This document shows, piece by piece, positions 48,701-56,151 of a stretch of 64,000 nucleotides of DNA. The translations under genes were made by a program, and so were the position numbers. This stretch comes from Candidimonas nitroreducens (GTDB taxonomy: Bacteria; Pseudomonadota; Gammaproteobacteria; Burkholderiales; Burkholderiaceae_B): assembly GCF_002209565.1 (NCBI RefSeq), contig NZ_NJIH01000002.1:62001-126000 (forward strand), in the 5' to 3' direction. How positions within the stretch are numbered: the first letter of the stretch is position 1; each line of letters begins with the position of its first letter. Under the pieces are notes generated by a model. That model saw nothing but the letters and a program-made list of their open reading frames with translations, was not told where the DNA came from and searched no databases.

Positions 48701-49004
48701 CCACGGCGCCCATGGCGGCATCGTTGCGCAGCACGTCCAGCCCGCACTCGCGCGCGAACTTGGCGACGGCGGCGATGTCTCGCTGGGCGGCTCCGAACCG
48801 GCGCGCGAACTGCGCGCGCGTAAGCGGCACGCCGGGCACGGCCCGACCCGCGGCCAGCTCGCCGGCCATGCGGCGCAACTCGTCCTGGTTCCTGCGGCGC
48901 AGTATTACGAGGGCTTCGAGGCGCGCACCAGGATCGGCGGCACCCGTGCAGCGCGCGCCCGCCATCTGGGCTCTTTCGCTGCCTGTAAGAGGAAACTTCG
49001 CCAT
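45714..49004 (-). CDS. Fused S53 sedolisin (kumamolisin-like) and S10 serine carboxypeptidase
   Basis: One open frame of 1096 residues. Residues 1-165 match the pro-domain of kumamolisin (ALVILRRRNQDELRRM, VLSGTVGQFNAAF, VVGLDSRPQARPHFRLR). Residues 175-520 are the S53 catalytic domain with E249 and D253 (GPDGEVMLDVEIAG), D335 (AASGDSG) and S447 (VGGTSAVAPLW). A Gly/Ala/Lys/Asp-rich linker of about 80 residues follows. Residues 605-1096 are S10-like: FFYNGGPGSSS, S766 in FLYGESYGTARS, D1019 in VNGYYDFVTP and H1054 in YPSGHMVYLD. Both catalytic sets are complete. No classical signal peptide is visible, as in kumamolisin. A GGAGG precedes the ATG. The product may act outside the cell at acid pH, joining endo- and exopeptidase; this is inferred. 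Confidence 0.9.
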   Translation of the reverse strand: MAKFPLTGSERAQMAGARCTGAADPGARLEALVILRRRNQDELRRMAGELAAGRAVPGVPLTRAQFARRFGAAQRDIAAVAKFARECGLDVLRNDAAMGAVVLSGTVGQFNAAFDVDLQGYAYGHEHYRGHAGPLQLPQPLQDRVAAVVGLDSRPQARPHFRLRPPVRLAPHTARESYLPSQVAQIYRYPAGTGKGQCIGLIELGGGYGASDAEAYFSAQGLALPQITVISVDGSPHAPTGEPGGPDGEVMLDVEIAGSLAPEARLVLYFAANSDAGFIQALSRAVHDDTHKPAVISISWGGPESAWSKQSTDALDRVLQAAAVMGVTVCAASGDSGAGDGVQDGANHVDFPASSPYALACGGTSLRAGGGHPEVAWNDGRQGGASGGGVSNLFELPAWQAKLTVHGAGAATALARRGVPDVAGNADPMTGYRVRVDGADEVVGGTSAVAPLWAALLARCDAATGRPAGYVNAVLYGRPAAFNDITQGNNGYFAAARGWDACTGLGSPDGTEVAAALREAAAGRQARQGARVPAAAGAGRGGAQSNAKDSAEDGVKDGVRHKARGTARDKIQQAGARGDRPCFDPVAYGNGPDDAVDDTSENAAVTHHHVELGGRVYAYTATAGHMVAVDPGSSRPSARIFYVAFTLDGAHPEQRAVTFFYNGGPGSSSVFVLLGSFAPRRIKTRMPGFTPPAPYAMEDNSDSLLDRSDLVFINPVGTGYSAAIAPWKNRDFWGVDQDAASLKQFIKRYLTANGRWNSPKFLYGESYGTARSAVLSYALHEDGVDLNGVTLQSSILDYTQSGNPVGVLPTAAADAWYHKKSGVRPRPRGLDAYLRKVCAFAQDRYAAALRQLPRIDPAILDALCAYTGMDAATLRAWHLDLAASDAQGRSLFLLGLLKSQGLALGAYDGRVSAIDTGIAAQISPNSGGNDPAMTAVSGVYTAMWHSYLNQDLKFTSNSAFTDLNDQAFQHWDFGHIDPTGAQKGLNDKGEVVLYTAGDLAAAMSLNVDLRVLSVNGYYDFVTPFYQTVCDLRDMPLANAAVRRNLDVRFYPSGHMVYLDGASRTALKAALAQMYDAALADHPAVARIRALQAAAGP

Positions 49005-49226
49005 GATGTCGACCTCCCGTCAGAGAGTCAGTGCGACGATCGATCTTCGGCTGTTTTCACTGTAGCAAACCCGCCCCGGCGCGCATAGGCATGCAATAGC
49101 TTTTTACACATGGCTCTATGACGCGCCCACCCGGCGCCATGCAGCCAAGCTGCGCCGCTGTCCGAATCTGCCTTATCCTCTATCCTAGCCAAATAATGAC
49201 CATGACATGAGGAGGAGATCGCGTCC

Positions 49227-50780
49227 ATGCTTCTCTCCAGGACTCGCTTCCGGGCCACGATGAGGGCGGCGGGCCGGGCGCTCTTGCATGGCCGCCATCG
49301 CGCAGAGGCCCAAAACGCCACGGCGCCCGCCCACCATGCTGCGGCTTCGGGCGCAACGGATGAAACCAGTCTCGCGCGGTCGGTCATGCCGCTGCATCGG
49401 GTGCACGCTGCGGAATCGGGGTTCACCCCGCTGTCCGATGGGCGTGCGGCCTTCGCGGCACGCGTCGCGCTCGCCGATGCGGCCGAATCCTTTCTGGATG
49501 CGCAGTACTACATCTGGCACGGCGACATGACGGGCCTGCTGCTCTTCGACGCCCTGCGGCGCGCGGCCGAGCGCGGCGTACGCGTGCGGCTGCTGCTCGA
49601 CGACAACAACACGGTGGGGCTGGATGCGATCATCGCCGGGCTGAACGCCCATCCGAATATCGAGGTAAGGCTGTTCAACGCCTTTACCGTACGCCGCTGG
49701 CGGGCGCTGGGCTATCTGACCGACTTCGCACGCCTGAACCGGCGCATGCACAACAAGTCGTTCACCGCGGATCGCCAGGTCACCATCGTGGGCGGGCGCA
49801 ACATCGGCGACGAATACTTCGAAGCCGGCAACAACGCCCTCTTCATTGATCTCGACATCATGGCAATCGGCCCGGTAGTGGAAGACGTGGCGCACGACTT
49901 CGAACGCTATTGGACGAGCGGCTCTTCCCGGCCTGCAGAGCAGCTTGTACGCAAGCCGCGCAGGGCGGCAATCGCCGCGCTCTCGTCCGTCAGCCAGGTG
50001 GCCGGCAGGCCGCAGGCCCGTGCCTACACCGAGGCCATCGCCGGGCAGTCGTTCGTACGCGATCTGCTGGCCGGCCGCTTGCGCTTCGAATGGGCTGCCA
50101 TATCGCTCGTGAGCGACAATCCGGACAAAGGCCTGGGCAATGCGCCGCGCCACACCTTGCTCTGGCCCAGGCTGCAGGCGATTTTAGGCAACCCCGCCAA
50201 GGAACTGGAACTGGTCTCGCCTTATCTCGTGCCAACCCAGACGGGGGTCGAAGCGTTTGCCGCATTCGTACAAAAAGGCGTGAAGGTCACGCTGCTGACC
50301 AACTCGCTGGAGGCCACCGACGTGATCGCGGTTCATGCCGGCTACGCCAAGCGGCGCAAGCCGCTGCTGGCAGCAGGTAGCGCCCTTTTCGAATTGAAGC
50401 ACATGGCCTCCATCCCCAAGATCCGCGACAGAGGCTTGACTGGAGGGTCGGGCTCCAGCCTGCACGCCAAGGTGTTCAGCATCGATCGCCAGCGCGTATT
50501 CATCGGCTCCTTCAACTTCGACCCGCGCTCCCGAAAGCTCAATACTGAGATGGGATTCGTGATCGAAAGCCCCGATCTGGCGGGCCGGATCACCGACAGT
50601 CTCGACAAGCTGCTTGCGACCCATGCCTATCAGGTGCAGATCGGCCGGGACGGAAAACTTGAATGGCTCGAGCACGCCGGCTCGGCAACGGTCGTGCACC
50701 GCCACGAGCCAGGCGCCAGCCTGTGGCGCCGAGCCGGTGTTGCAGTGGCAGCCCTGCTACCGATCGACTGGCTCTTGTAG
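49227..50780 (+). CDS. Phospholipase D family protein / cardiolipin synthase-like
   Basis: The 517-residue protein has two HKD motifs: H175-x-K177-x4-D182 in HNKSFTADRQVTIVGGRNIGDEYFE-type context and a second near residue 413 (LHAKVFSIDRQRVFIGSFNFDPRS). This pair makes a phospholipase D active site. The spacing and context resemble the ClsC type of cardiolipin synthases, though no adjacent partner gene is present. AGGAGGAG lies 9 bases before the ATG. It is the last resident gene before the conjugative element, and its 3' end appears intact. Confidence 0.88.
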   Translation: MLLSRTRFRATMRAAGRALLHGRHRAEAQNATAPAHHAAASGATDETSLARSVMPLHRVHAAESGFTPLSDGRAAFAARVALADAAESFLDAQYYIWHGDMTGLLLFDALRRAAERGVRVRLLLDDNNTVGLDAIIAGLNAHPNIEVRLFNAFTVRRWRALGYLTDFARLNRRMHNKSFTADRQVTIVGGRNIGDEYFEAGNNALFIDLDIMAIGPVVEDVAHDFERYWTSGSSRPAEQLVRKPRRAAIAALSSVSQVAGRPQARAYTEAIAGQSFVRDLLAGRLRFEWAAISLVSDNPDKGLGNAPRHTLLWPRLQAILGNPAKELELVSPYLVPTQTGVEAFAAFVQKGVKVTLLTNSLEATDVIAVHAGYAKRRKPLLAAGSALFELKHMASIPKIRDRGLTGGSGSSLHAKVFSIDRQRVFIGSFNFDPRSRKLNTEMGFVIESPDLAGRITDSLDKLLATHAYQVQIGRDGKLEWLEHAGSATVVHRHEPGASLWRRAGVAVAALLPIDWLL

Positions 50781-50889
50781 GGTAATGCCAGGGATCCAGG
50801 CCTCATCCGGGCCGCTGGCGGCAAAGCACAGTGCTGATACCATAGCCGCATTCACGCAACACGAAGAAAATCGCCCACCAGGCCCAAAT

Positions 50890-50912
50890 TGGGTAGCTAG
50901 GTGGGTAGCTAG
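50890..50912. repeat. Paired TGGGTAGCTAG motif, copy 1
   Basis: Two copies of the 11-bp word TGGGTAGCTAG, one base apart. The same 23-bp unit recurs exactly at 51112-51134, just before the integrase gene. Candidate recombinase-binding or attachment repeat. Confidence 0.85.
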
Positions 50913-51111
50913 ACCGAAAATTCAGCTTGTGGTGATGTGATAAATATTTGATTAATAAAGCTATTATCAATCTCATGAAACTCGCCACCTGCACTTCGGA
51001 TTAGTGTCTCAAGTTGCACCAATACGTTCCTAACATGCTGATATCACACAATAACGTCTTGAATATCAGTTTCTGAGCATGCCATGATGTCCCCTGACAT
51101 CACACCCGCAC

Positions 51112-51160
51112 TGGGTAGCTAGGTGGGTAGCTAGCGGCAATTCCACACGCTAGCTACCCA
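51112..51160. repeat. Paired TGGGTAGCTAG motif, copy 2, with inverted copy
   Basis: The 23-bp unit (51112-51134) is followed by an inverted copy of its second half. TGGGTAGCTAGCG (51124-51136) and CGCTAGCTACCCA (51148-51160) form a perfect 13-bp stem with an 11-nt loop. This ends 23 bp before the integrase start and could bind the recombinase or regulate its expression. Confidence 0.85.
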
Positions 51161-51183
51161 GGACCGCCTAGCCAGGGGCAGTC

Positions 51184-52500
51184 TTGGCAAAATCAACGAA
51201 TAAACTCAACGACATCCAGCTTCGCAACTGGGTGGCTCAACGCAAACCTGTAGCCCGCTCAGATGGAGACGGGTTGACTTTCACCCTTTCCAGTTCTGGT
51301 ACTGCGACATGGGTACTGCGCTACCGCCTAGGCACTCGTCACAACGGCCAGGCCGTGCGGCGCGAACTCACGATTGGCAACTATCCCGACATCTCATTGC
51401 GAGACGCCAGGACACTCGCTGCGAAACACCGTGCAGCCATTGATGCTGGTGACGATCCTGTCATCGCCAAGCAGATCGAGAAAACACGATTTCGATTAGA
51501 TTGGACCATCCGTGAACTCGTGCAGGACTATCAGGACAAGGTTCTGGTCGAGCCGCACTACGCAGCAACAACAATCGAATACCGAAAGGCTGACTACGAA
51601 CAAGTCGTCCTGCCACATCTTGGCTCCCGTCCAGCCTCCACCGTTACAGCGATAGACATCGTAGAAATGCTGGTGGCGGCAAACCGCACCTGGACCATCA
51701 GCAAGCGCATTCTGACATCCACATCTATGGTCTTCGATCACGCCTGCGGCCAAATTCTAATTCCAGCGAACCCCTGCACGGGCATCCGATTGTCAGCCAT
51801 TATGGGGCCACGCCCTCAGGTTCGCCAACGCGTCATGTTGCAAGAAGACGAGCTCAGAATCCTGCTGCCGGATATCGACATCATCGGCATCGAGAACGCA
51901 CTAGCCTTTCGTATCTTGCTCGCCACCTGCGTACGTGGCATCGAACTGGCTAGGGCCAAGAAGGAGCACCTGTTCCTGGATCGCAGGGTCTGGTGGATTC
52001 CCGACGAGTCGGTCAAGACGAGAAAAGGATTCCTCGTTCCTATCGCCCCTACCGTCGCTTCATGGTTTCAGATGCTGATCAACCTGTCCGGCGAATCCAT
52101 CTACCTGCTCCCCGCCCGCCAGGAACGGCGGCGGCGCAACCAACAAGGAGACACCCATGTGGGAGCCACCACCCTTTGGGCGGCCTTTAGACGTGCCTTT
52201 GACCGACAGGACATTCCTATCCGCCAATTCACGCCGCATGACACCCGCTCAACCGCCAAGGGACACCTGCGGAACATGGGCGTTTCCAGAGAAATTTCGG
52301 AAATCGCACTGAACCATACGCTCAAGGGTATGGAGGCCATCTACGATGTCCGTGAAGAAATCCCCGAACGGCGGCAAGCGCTGGCTATGTGGGCGGAGTT
52401 TCTGGTTGCCTGCGAGACAGGGGCACCATCCCCGCAAGCCTCCGCGCCCACGATCAGCAACATCATACAGTTGAAAAAAACCGCAGGAACCCGAGTATGA
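51184..52500 (+). CDS. Tyrosine recombinase (integrase) of the conjugative element
   Basis: The 438-residue protein has an N-terminal DUF4102-type arm-binding domain (residues 10-100, DGLTFTLSSSGTATWVLRYR), a core-binding domain and a catalytic domain with R251 (CVRGIELA), H352-x-x-R355 (PHDTRST), H378 (LNHTLKG) and nucleophile Y387 (EAIYDVRE). The start must be the TTG at 51184: an in-frame TAG lies 15 bases upstream, and AGGGG is 6 bases away. It should integrate and excise the element. GC content is lower than in the genes to the left. Confidence 0.92.
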   Translation: MAKSTNKLNDIQLRNWVAQRKPVARSDGDGLTFTLSSSGTATWVLRYRLGTRHNGQAVRRELTIGNYPDISLRDARTLAAKHRAAIDAGDDPVIAKQIEKTRFRLDWTIRELVQDYQDKVLVEPHYAATTIEYRKADYEQVVLPHLGSRPASTVTAIDIVEMLVAANRTWTISKRILTSTSMVFDHACGQILIPANPCTGIRLSAIMGPRPQVRQRVMLQEDELRILLPDIDIIGIENALAFRILLATCVRGIELARAKKEHLFLDRRVWWIPDESVKTRKGFLVPIAPTVASWFQMLINLSGESIYLLPARQERRRRNQQGDTHVGATTLWAAFRRAFDRQDIPIRQFTPHDTRSTAKGHLRNMGVSREISEIALNHTLKGMEAIYDVREEIPERRQALAMWAEFLVACETGAPSPQASAPTISNIIQLKKTAGTRV

Positions 52501-52537
52501 GACCCAAATTGAGCTTTCTTTCGTCGCGCGTGATGTG

Positions 52538-52543
52538 TATAAT
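52538..52543 (+). promoter_or_regulatory. -10 element of the candidate AbiF-linked RNA
   Basis: A perfect TATAAT in GTGTATAATTGG. Transcription would start near 52550, just before the folded segment. A -35 is not clear: a run of pyrimidines lies at the expected place. Confidence 0.6.
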
Positions 52544-52549
52544 TGGCAG

Positions 52550-52603
52550 CGACAAGACCCGCCAAGGCTATGTACGAAAGTGCACCCTCAAACCGGCGGG
52601 TTA
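52550..52603 (+). ncRNA. Candidate structured RNA upstream of the AbiF-like gene
   Basis: The segment can fold into a closed stem ACCCGCC/GGCGGGT (52557-52563 with 52595-52601, with one more G-U pair), an inner AGG/CCT helix (52565-52567 with 52586-52588) and a 5-bp hairpin TGTAC/GTGCA capped by a GAAA tetraloop (52571-52584). A consensus -10 lies directly upstream and the Abi_2 gene directly downstream. This placement and architecture match what is known of the abiF RNA motif. The 3' end is uncertain and may extend beyond 52603. Confidence 0.65.
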
Positions 52604-52651
52604 CTCATTTCTGGCCCGAGAAACAACAAGTAGAACACGGACGGGCTCGCA

Positions 52652-53554
52652 ATGACACGCCAACACGACCACTCCTTTGCCAAGCCCGCGACAAGCTATG
52701 CCGAGCAGGTGGCCATCCTCGAACGACGTGGGATGCGTATCGATGATCGTGCGTCGGCAGAATTCTACCTGCAGCACCTGAACTACTACAGGCTAAGCGC
52801 CTACTGGTTGCCCTTCGAGGCCACCCACGCGCCACACGCATTTGTCCCCGGAACCCGATTTGCAGACGCCCTCAATCTATACCTATTCGATCGCAATCTA
52901 CGTCTGTTGGTACTTGACGCGATAGAACGCATCGAGGTTTCAATCCGAAGCCAATGGGCGTATCAAATGTCCCGCCGACACGGCCCCCACGCCTACCTGG
53001 ATGCTGGCCTGGCAGCAAACCGAGGTCGCTGGGAATCTGATCTTGCTAAGCTCGAAAAGGAAGTCCAAAGATCCGATGAAATTTTCATTAGACATCTGCT
53101 GAAAACGTACTCAGAGAAGCTACCCCCCGCCTGGGCGGTATGCGAGATCATGTCGCTTGGACTGCTCTCGCGCTGGTACGGCAATCTCAAGCCCATGCCA
53201 ACTCGCAGCGCCATCGCTTCCGTCTACGGCGTCAATGAGAGGGTTCTGGGTTCCTGGCTACACCATTTAACGACGGTACGGAACACATGTGCACACCACG
53301 GTCGCCTATGGAACCGGGAATTCACCGTTACTCCACTAATTCCAAAGACGAAACCGCTGAGTCTGCAACACCAATTCCAGCCAGGGTCACGCCGGCTATA
53401 CAACACACTGACGATCCTGCTGCATTGCATGGACATCGTAGCCCCGCGCCACAGTTGGAGGCGTCGGCTAAAGGCCTTGTTTGAGCAGCACAGCCCGCCC
53501 ACTCGGGCCATGGGCTTTCCGCCGCAATGGGATCAACTCCAGATTTGGCAGTAA
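52652..53554 (+). CDS. Abi_2/AbiF-family HEPN RNase
   Basis: The 300-residue protein has the Abi_2 signature in its first half ([14 protein letters not shown], then [19 protein letters not shown]) and the HEPN catalytic motif R-N-x3-H as R210-N-T-C-A-H215. Such proteins are abortive-infection or toxin RNases; the AbiF branch is linked to a noncoding RNA and is regarded as related to the origin of Cas13. The ribosome binding site is poor. It stands between the integrase and the transfer genes, a cargo position. GC content is low for the window. Confidence 0.88.
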   Translation: MTRQHDHSFAKPATSYAEQVAILERRGMRIDDRASAEFYLQHLNYYRLSAYWLPFEATHAPHAFVPGTRFADALNLYLFDRNLRLLVLDAIERIEVSIRSQWAYQMSRRHGPHAYLDAGLAANRGRWESDLAKLEKEVQRSDEIFIRHLLKTYSEKLPPAWAVCEIMSLGLLSRWYGNLKPMPTRSAIASVYGVNERVLGSWLHHLTTVRNTCAHHGRLWNREFTVTPLIPKTKPLSLQHQFQPGSRRLYNTLTILLHCMDIVAPRHSWRRRLKALFEQHSPPTRAMGFPPQWDQLQIWQ

Positions 53555-53611
53555 CCAAAACGGTCACCAACGCCCACCCGCCGTATGGGCTGACCCCACC
53601 GAGGAGCCATC

Positions 53612-53905
53612 ATGAACGAACCCCTCTCCGAGGTTATCCGCATCCGGGTGACCCCATCCCATGCTGCGCGCCTGGGTGAGGCCGCCGCCCTGTCGGGGCT
53701 GTCACTGTCCAACTATGTCCGTCGCCGCCTGGCGGCTGACGACACACTGCAGGAAGAGTTGACGTTACTGCGAAAGATCGTGGCCGACCTGGGCCAGCTA
53801 CGCGACACCCGCATGGCTGCTGTGGAAACCGTTCATCTAGTGCGTGTCATGGCCAAGCCCGAACAAATCGACCTGGCACAACAGAACTTGCAGCGCTTGC
53901 GCTGA
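53612..53905 (+). CDS. Relaxosome-type ribbon-helix-helix protein, MobC-like
   Basis: A 97-residue protein with an N-terminal ribbon-helix-helix (EVIRIRVTPSHAARLGEAAALSGLSLSNYVRRRLA) and a helical tail. Such MobC/TraJ-like proteins bind the origin of transfer and recruit the relaxase. GAGGAG precedes the ATG. It heads the transfer region; the relaxase itself is not in the window. The exact family is not certain. Confidence 0.65.
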   Translation: MNEPLSEVIRIRVTPSHAARLGEAAALSGLSLSNYVRRRLAADDTLQEELTLLRKIVADLGQLRDTRMAAVETVHLVRVMAKPEQIDLAQQNLQRLR

Positions 53906-53967
53906 CCCATCCCCGGCCCAATTGCGGCCACCTGCTTTTCTCTCTTTCCCTTCCCCGGAGACTCTCC

Positions 53968-54663
53968 ATGCAAATCCTTCCCGCTTTGCGGGCTGAGGCG
54001 TTGGCGCTCGCCTGCGCTCTGACCCCTGCCGCCCATGCTGCTGACACCACGGGTCTACTGACGGGCACGCCGCGCCTGGCCTGCGAAGCCACACTGTGCC
54101 TGTCCTCCAGTCTACGGCCTGGAGAATGCAGCCCGTCGCTGGAGCACTATTTCGGCATCAAGCGATTCAACCACCACGGCCTGGACTGGGATGCGACCGT
54201 TGCCGCCCGCCGCTCATTCCTGGGTCAGTGCCCATCTGCAACTGATCCCGGCATGACCGAGCGGGTGGAGGCTATCTCGCATGGTGCAGGCAAGTGCGAT
54301 GCCGATTACCTGAATCGCAGCTATGCCGATACCGCCTACAAATGGCGCAAGCGTGGCTATCGCTACGACGCTGCCACAGGTACTCAGGAGCCGCTCTACG
54401 AGGTTCAAGCGCTACCCACAGTGACGCTCACCCAATTACCGACCTGGTGCGTGGCCTACAACGATCACGACTGGACCTATGAACTGTCTGTCCGCTATGT
54501 GGGCAGGCCCGTGATGGGCGGGCGCTGGGTCAAGGCCGAAGACTACGAGGCCGCCCAGGCTCGCTGGGACGCCGATCATAGTGGCCAATGGGCCCTGGGC
54601 TGGAACTTCTCGATGTCCGACCCCAGGCAACGAAGTGCGGCCTTTGGAGGTGACGGCCCATGA
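53968..54663 (+). CDS. trbM: Conjugal transfer protein TrbM
   Basis: A secreted protein of 231 residues with a signal peptide (about 1-24, ending AHAA) and the TrbM motif LACEATLCLSSSLRPGECSPSL, rich in cysteines. TrbM is associated with mating-pair formation in P-type transfer systems; its precise role is unclear. It overlaps virB1 by 4 bp at its end. It opens the type IV secretion operon. Confidence 0.85.
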   Translation: MQILPALRAEALALACALTPAAHAADTTGLLTGTPRLACEATLCLSSSLRPGECSPSLEHYFGIKRFNHHGLDWDATVAARRSFLGQCPSATDPGMTERVEAISHGAGKCDADYLNRSYADTAYKWRKRGYRYDAATGTQEPLYEVQALPTVTLTQLPTWCVAYNDHDWTYELSVRYVGRPVMGGRWVKAEDYEAAQARWDADHSGQWALGWNFSMSDPRQRSAAFGGDGP

Positions 54664-55325
54664 TCGCTGAATTGGCTGCGCTAGCCTTGACCTGCGCCCC
54701 GAACATTCACCCAATCACGCTCGATGCCCTGATCCGCCATGAATCCGGCGCACGTCGGTATTCCATCGGGGTCAATCGCAAAGGCCACTCGTTGTCTCAT
54801 CAACCGGTCAACCTGAAGCAAGCCCAACAGGCAGCACAAAGCCTGATCGCCCGAGGGGTTGATTTCGATGCGGGGCTGGGTCAGATCAATGTCCGTAATT
54901 GGGCATGGCTGGGGCTAGACAGCACAACTGTCTTTGATCCCTGCAAGAATCTGGCTGCGTCCCAGACCGTGCTGTCTGTCTGCTATGCCCATGCTCTGGC
55001 CGCCCGCAAGGATCCGCAGCGAGCCCTGCGAGCCGCGCTGTCTTGCTACAACACGGGCAATTTCAGTCGAGGCTTTGTCAACGGGTATGTTCGCAAGGTC
55101 TTGGCCCAGGCGGGCATTCAGGTGCCTGCGCTGAAGCAACTGCCGGAGCAAGCGAAGCCCATCATTGATCAGGCAGACCACACGGCGGCTGATGCCCAAC
55201 ATGAAGGCACCCCGGATGGCTTCACATCCCACCCGACTGTCGATGGTTTCTCTCCAACAGCCGACACTAACAAGGGCACCGACGGAGAGACCAATCCCGA
55301 CCTCGGCGCTGACTCCAGCACCTGA
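54660..55325 (+). CDS. virB1: VirB1-like lytic transglycosylase
   Basis: A 221-residue protein. The lysozyme-like SLT domain covers residues 1-150: catalytic glutamate in ALIRHESGARRYSIGVN, the GLGQINVRNW motif and the CYNTGNF segment. It should open the peptidoglycan layer for the secretion channel. The C-terminal 60 residues are polar and look disordered. No obvious signal peptide, though the first residues are hydrophobic. Start ATG overlaps the trbM stop. Confidence 0.88.
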   Translation: MIAELAALALTCAPNIHPITLDALIRHESGARRYSIGVNRKGHSLSHQPVNLKQAQQAAQSLIARGVDFDAGLGQINVRNWAWLGLDSTTVFDPCKNLAASQTVLSVCYAHALAARKDPQRALRAALSCYNTGNFSRGFVNGYVRKVLAQAGIQVPALKQLPEQAKPIIDQADHTAADAQHEGTPDGFTSHPTVDGFSPTADTNKGTDGETNPDLGADSST

Positions 55326-55422
55326 CGGCTCTTCCGGGGCTCACTGGCCCGCATCACACCCATCTCGCTCCATTCCACCCACACCCCAAAGCGCTCACAG
55401 CTCCTGGGGCAGGAGTCCTTCC

Positions 55423-55743
55423 ATGTCGCTACTGCAACGCTTCAAACCCAAGACACATTCACGACGTTTCATTGACAGACTGATGACATTTTGCCTACTG
55501 GCTGGCATCAATCAGGCTACCTTTGCGCAGTCCCTGGGTGGCCTGGTTCGTGCCCGGACAACGCTGCAGACCCTCAAGGACAATCTGGATGTGATCTTGC
55601 CGATTGCGGCGGTCATCATCGGCGTCATCATCTTCGTGCTGTACTCGGCAGAAGTCATGAGAAAGGACGACGCCATCCGCTGGGGCATCGGCGTACTGCT
55701 CGCGGGCTCCGCCGCTGAACTGGTCGTGCTGCTCTGGAAATAA
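55423..55743 (+). CDS. virB2: VirB2/TrbC-type pilin
   Basis: A 106-residue precursor with a basic start, a signal segment (about 20-36, ending TFAQ) and two membrane helices (VILPIAAVIIGVIIFVLYS and IRWGIGVLLAGSAAELVVLL) separated by a short polar loop, the layout of VirB2/TrbC pilins. AGGAG is 8 bases before the ATG. It lies between virB1 and virB3 as in most operons of this type. Confidence 0.88.
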   Translation: MSLLQRFKPKTHSRRFIDRLMTFCLLAGINQATFAQSLGGLVRARTTLQTLKDNLDVILPIAAVIIGVIIFVLYSAEVMRKDDAIRWGIGVLLAGSAAELVVLLWK

Positions 55744-55746
55744 GCC

Positions 55747-56151
55747 ATGACTGCACACGCCACAGGTACACACGCCGCACACATGGATTCCACCACCCGG
55801 CCATCGGCAAGCCACCAGAACCCCAACACCTATCCTGTATTCAAGGGCCTGGGCCGCAAGGCAACGTTCATGGGTATTCCCACCACACTTATGCTTGGAG
55901 CGTTTGCCTGCGTGGCCATCATCGCCATGGCGGCGGGCCTGGCCTGGTGGGGGCTGCTCTTTGTGGTCATGCCGGCGCTGGCGATCCTCACCCGCGACGA
56001 CGACAAGGCGCTGGACGTGCTCTGGCTGGAGATCAAAACCCGGCGCCTGAACCGCAACCAGCGCTTCTGGCATGGGTCGAGCTATGCCCTGCAAGACTAT
56101 CACCGCGACCGGCCCTGGCGCCGCCACATCCACCAAAGGACTCTTTCATGA
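55747..56151 (+). CDS. virB3: VirB3-like inner-membrane protein
   Basis: A 134-residue protein with a polar N-terminus of about 30 residues, then VFKGLGRKATFMGIP and two adjacent membrane helices (TTLMLGAFACVAIIAMAAGLAWW), followed by LAILTRDDDKALDVLWLEIK, the VirB3/TrbD pattern. It starts 3 bp after the pilin stop and overlaps virB4 by 4 bp. A shorter start within the first 40 residues is possible. Confidence 0.85.
   Translation: MTAHATGTHAAHMDSTTRPSASHQNPNTYPVFKGLGRKATFMGIPTTLMLGAFACVAIIAMAAGLAWWGLLFVVMPALAILTRDDDKALDVLWLEIKTRRLNRNQRFWHGSSYALQDYHRDRPWRRHIHQRTLS

Larger units (their letters stand above)
50781..51183. other. Left edge of the integrative element, gene-free
   Basis: A 403-bp AT-richer region between the phospholipase D gene and the integrase gene with no credible coding frame. 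It holds two copies of a 23-bp repeat, an inverted copy, and two TGAYATCACAC words. No tRNA gene is present. The junction between chromosome and element should lie here, but without the right end the att core cannot be fixed. Confidence 0.6.

Noticed and set aside
50781-51183. A tRNA gene as integration target
   Set aside because: No T-loop or acceptor-stem pattern was found on either strand.
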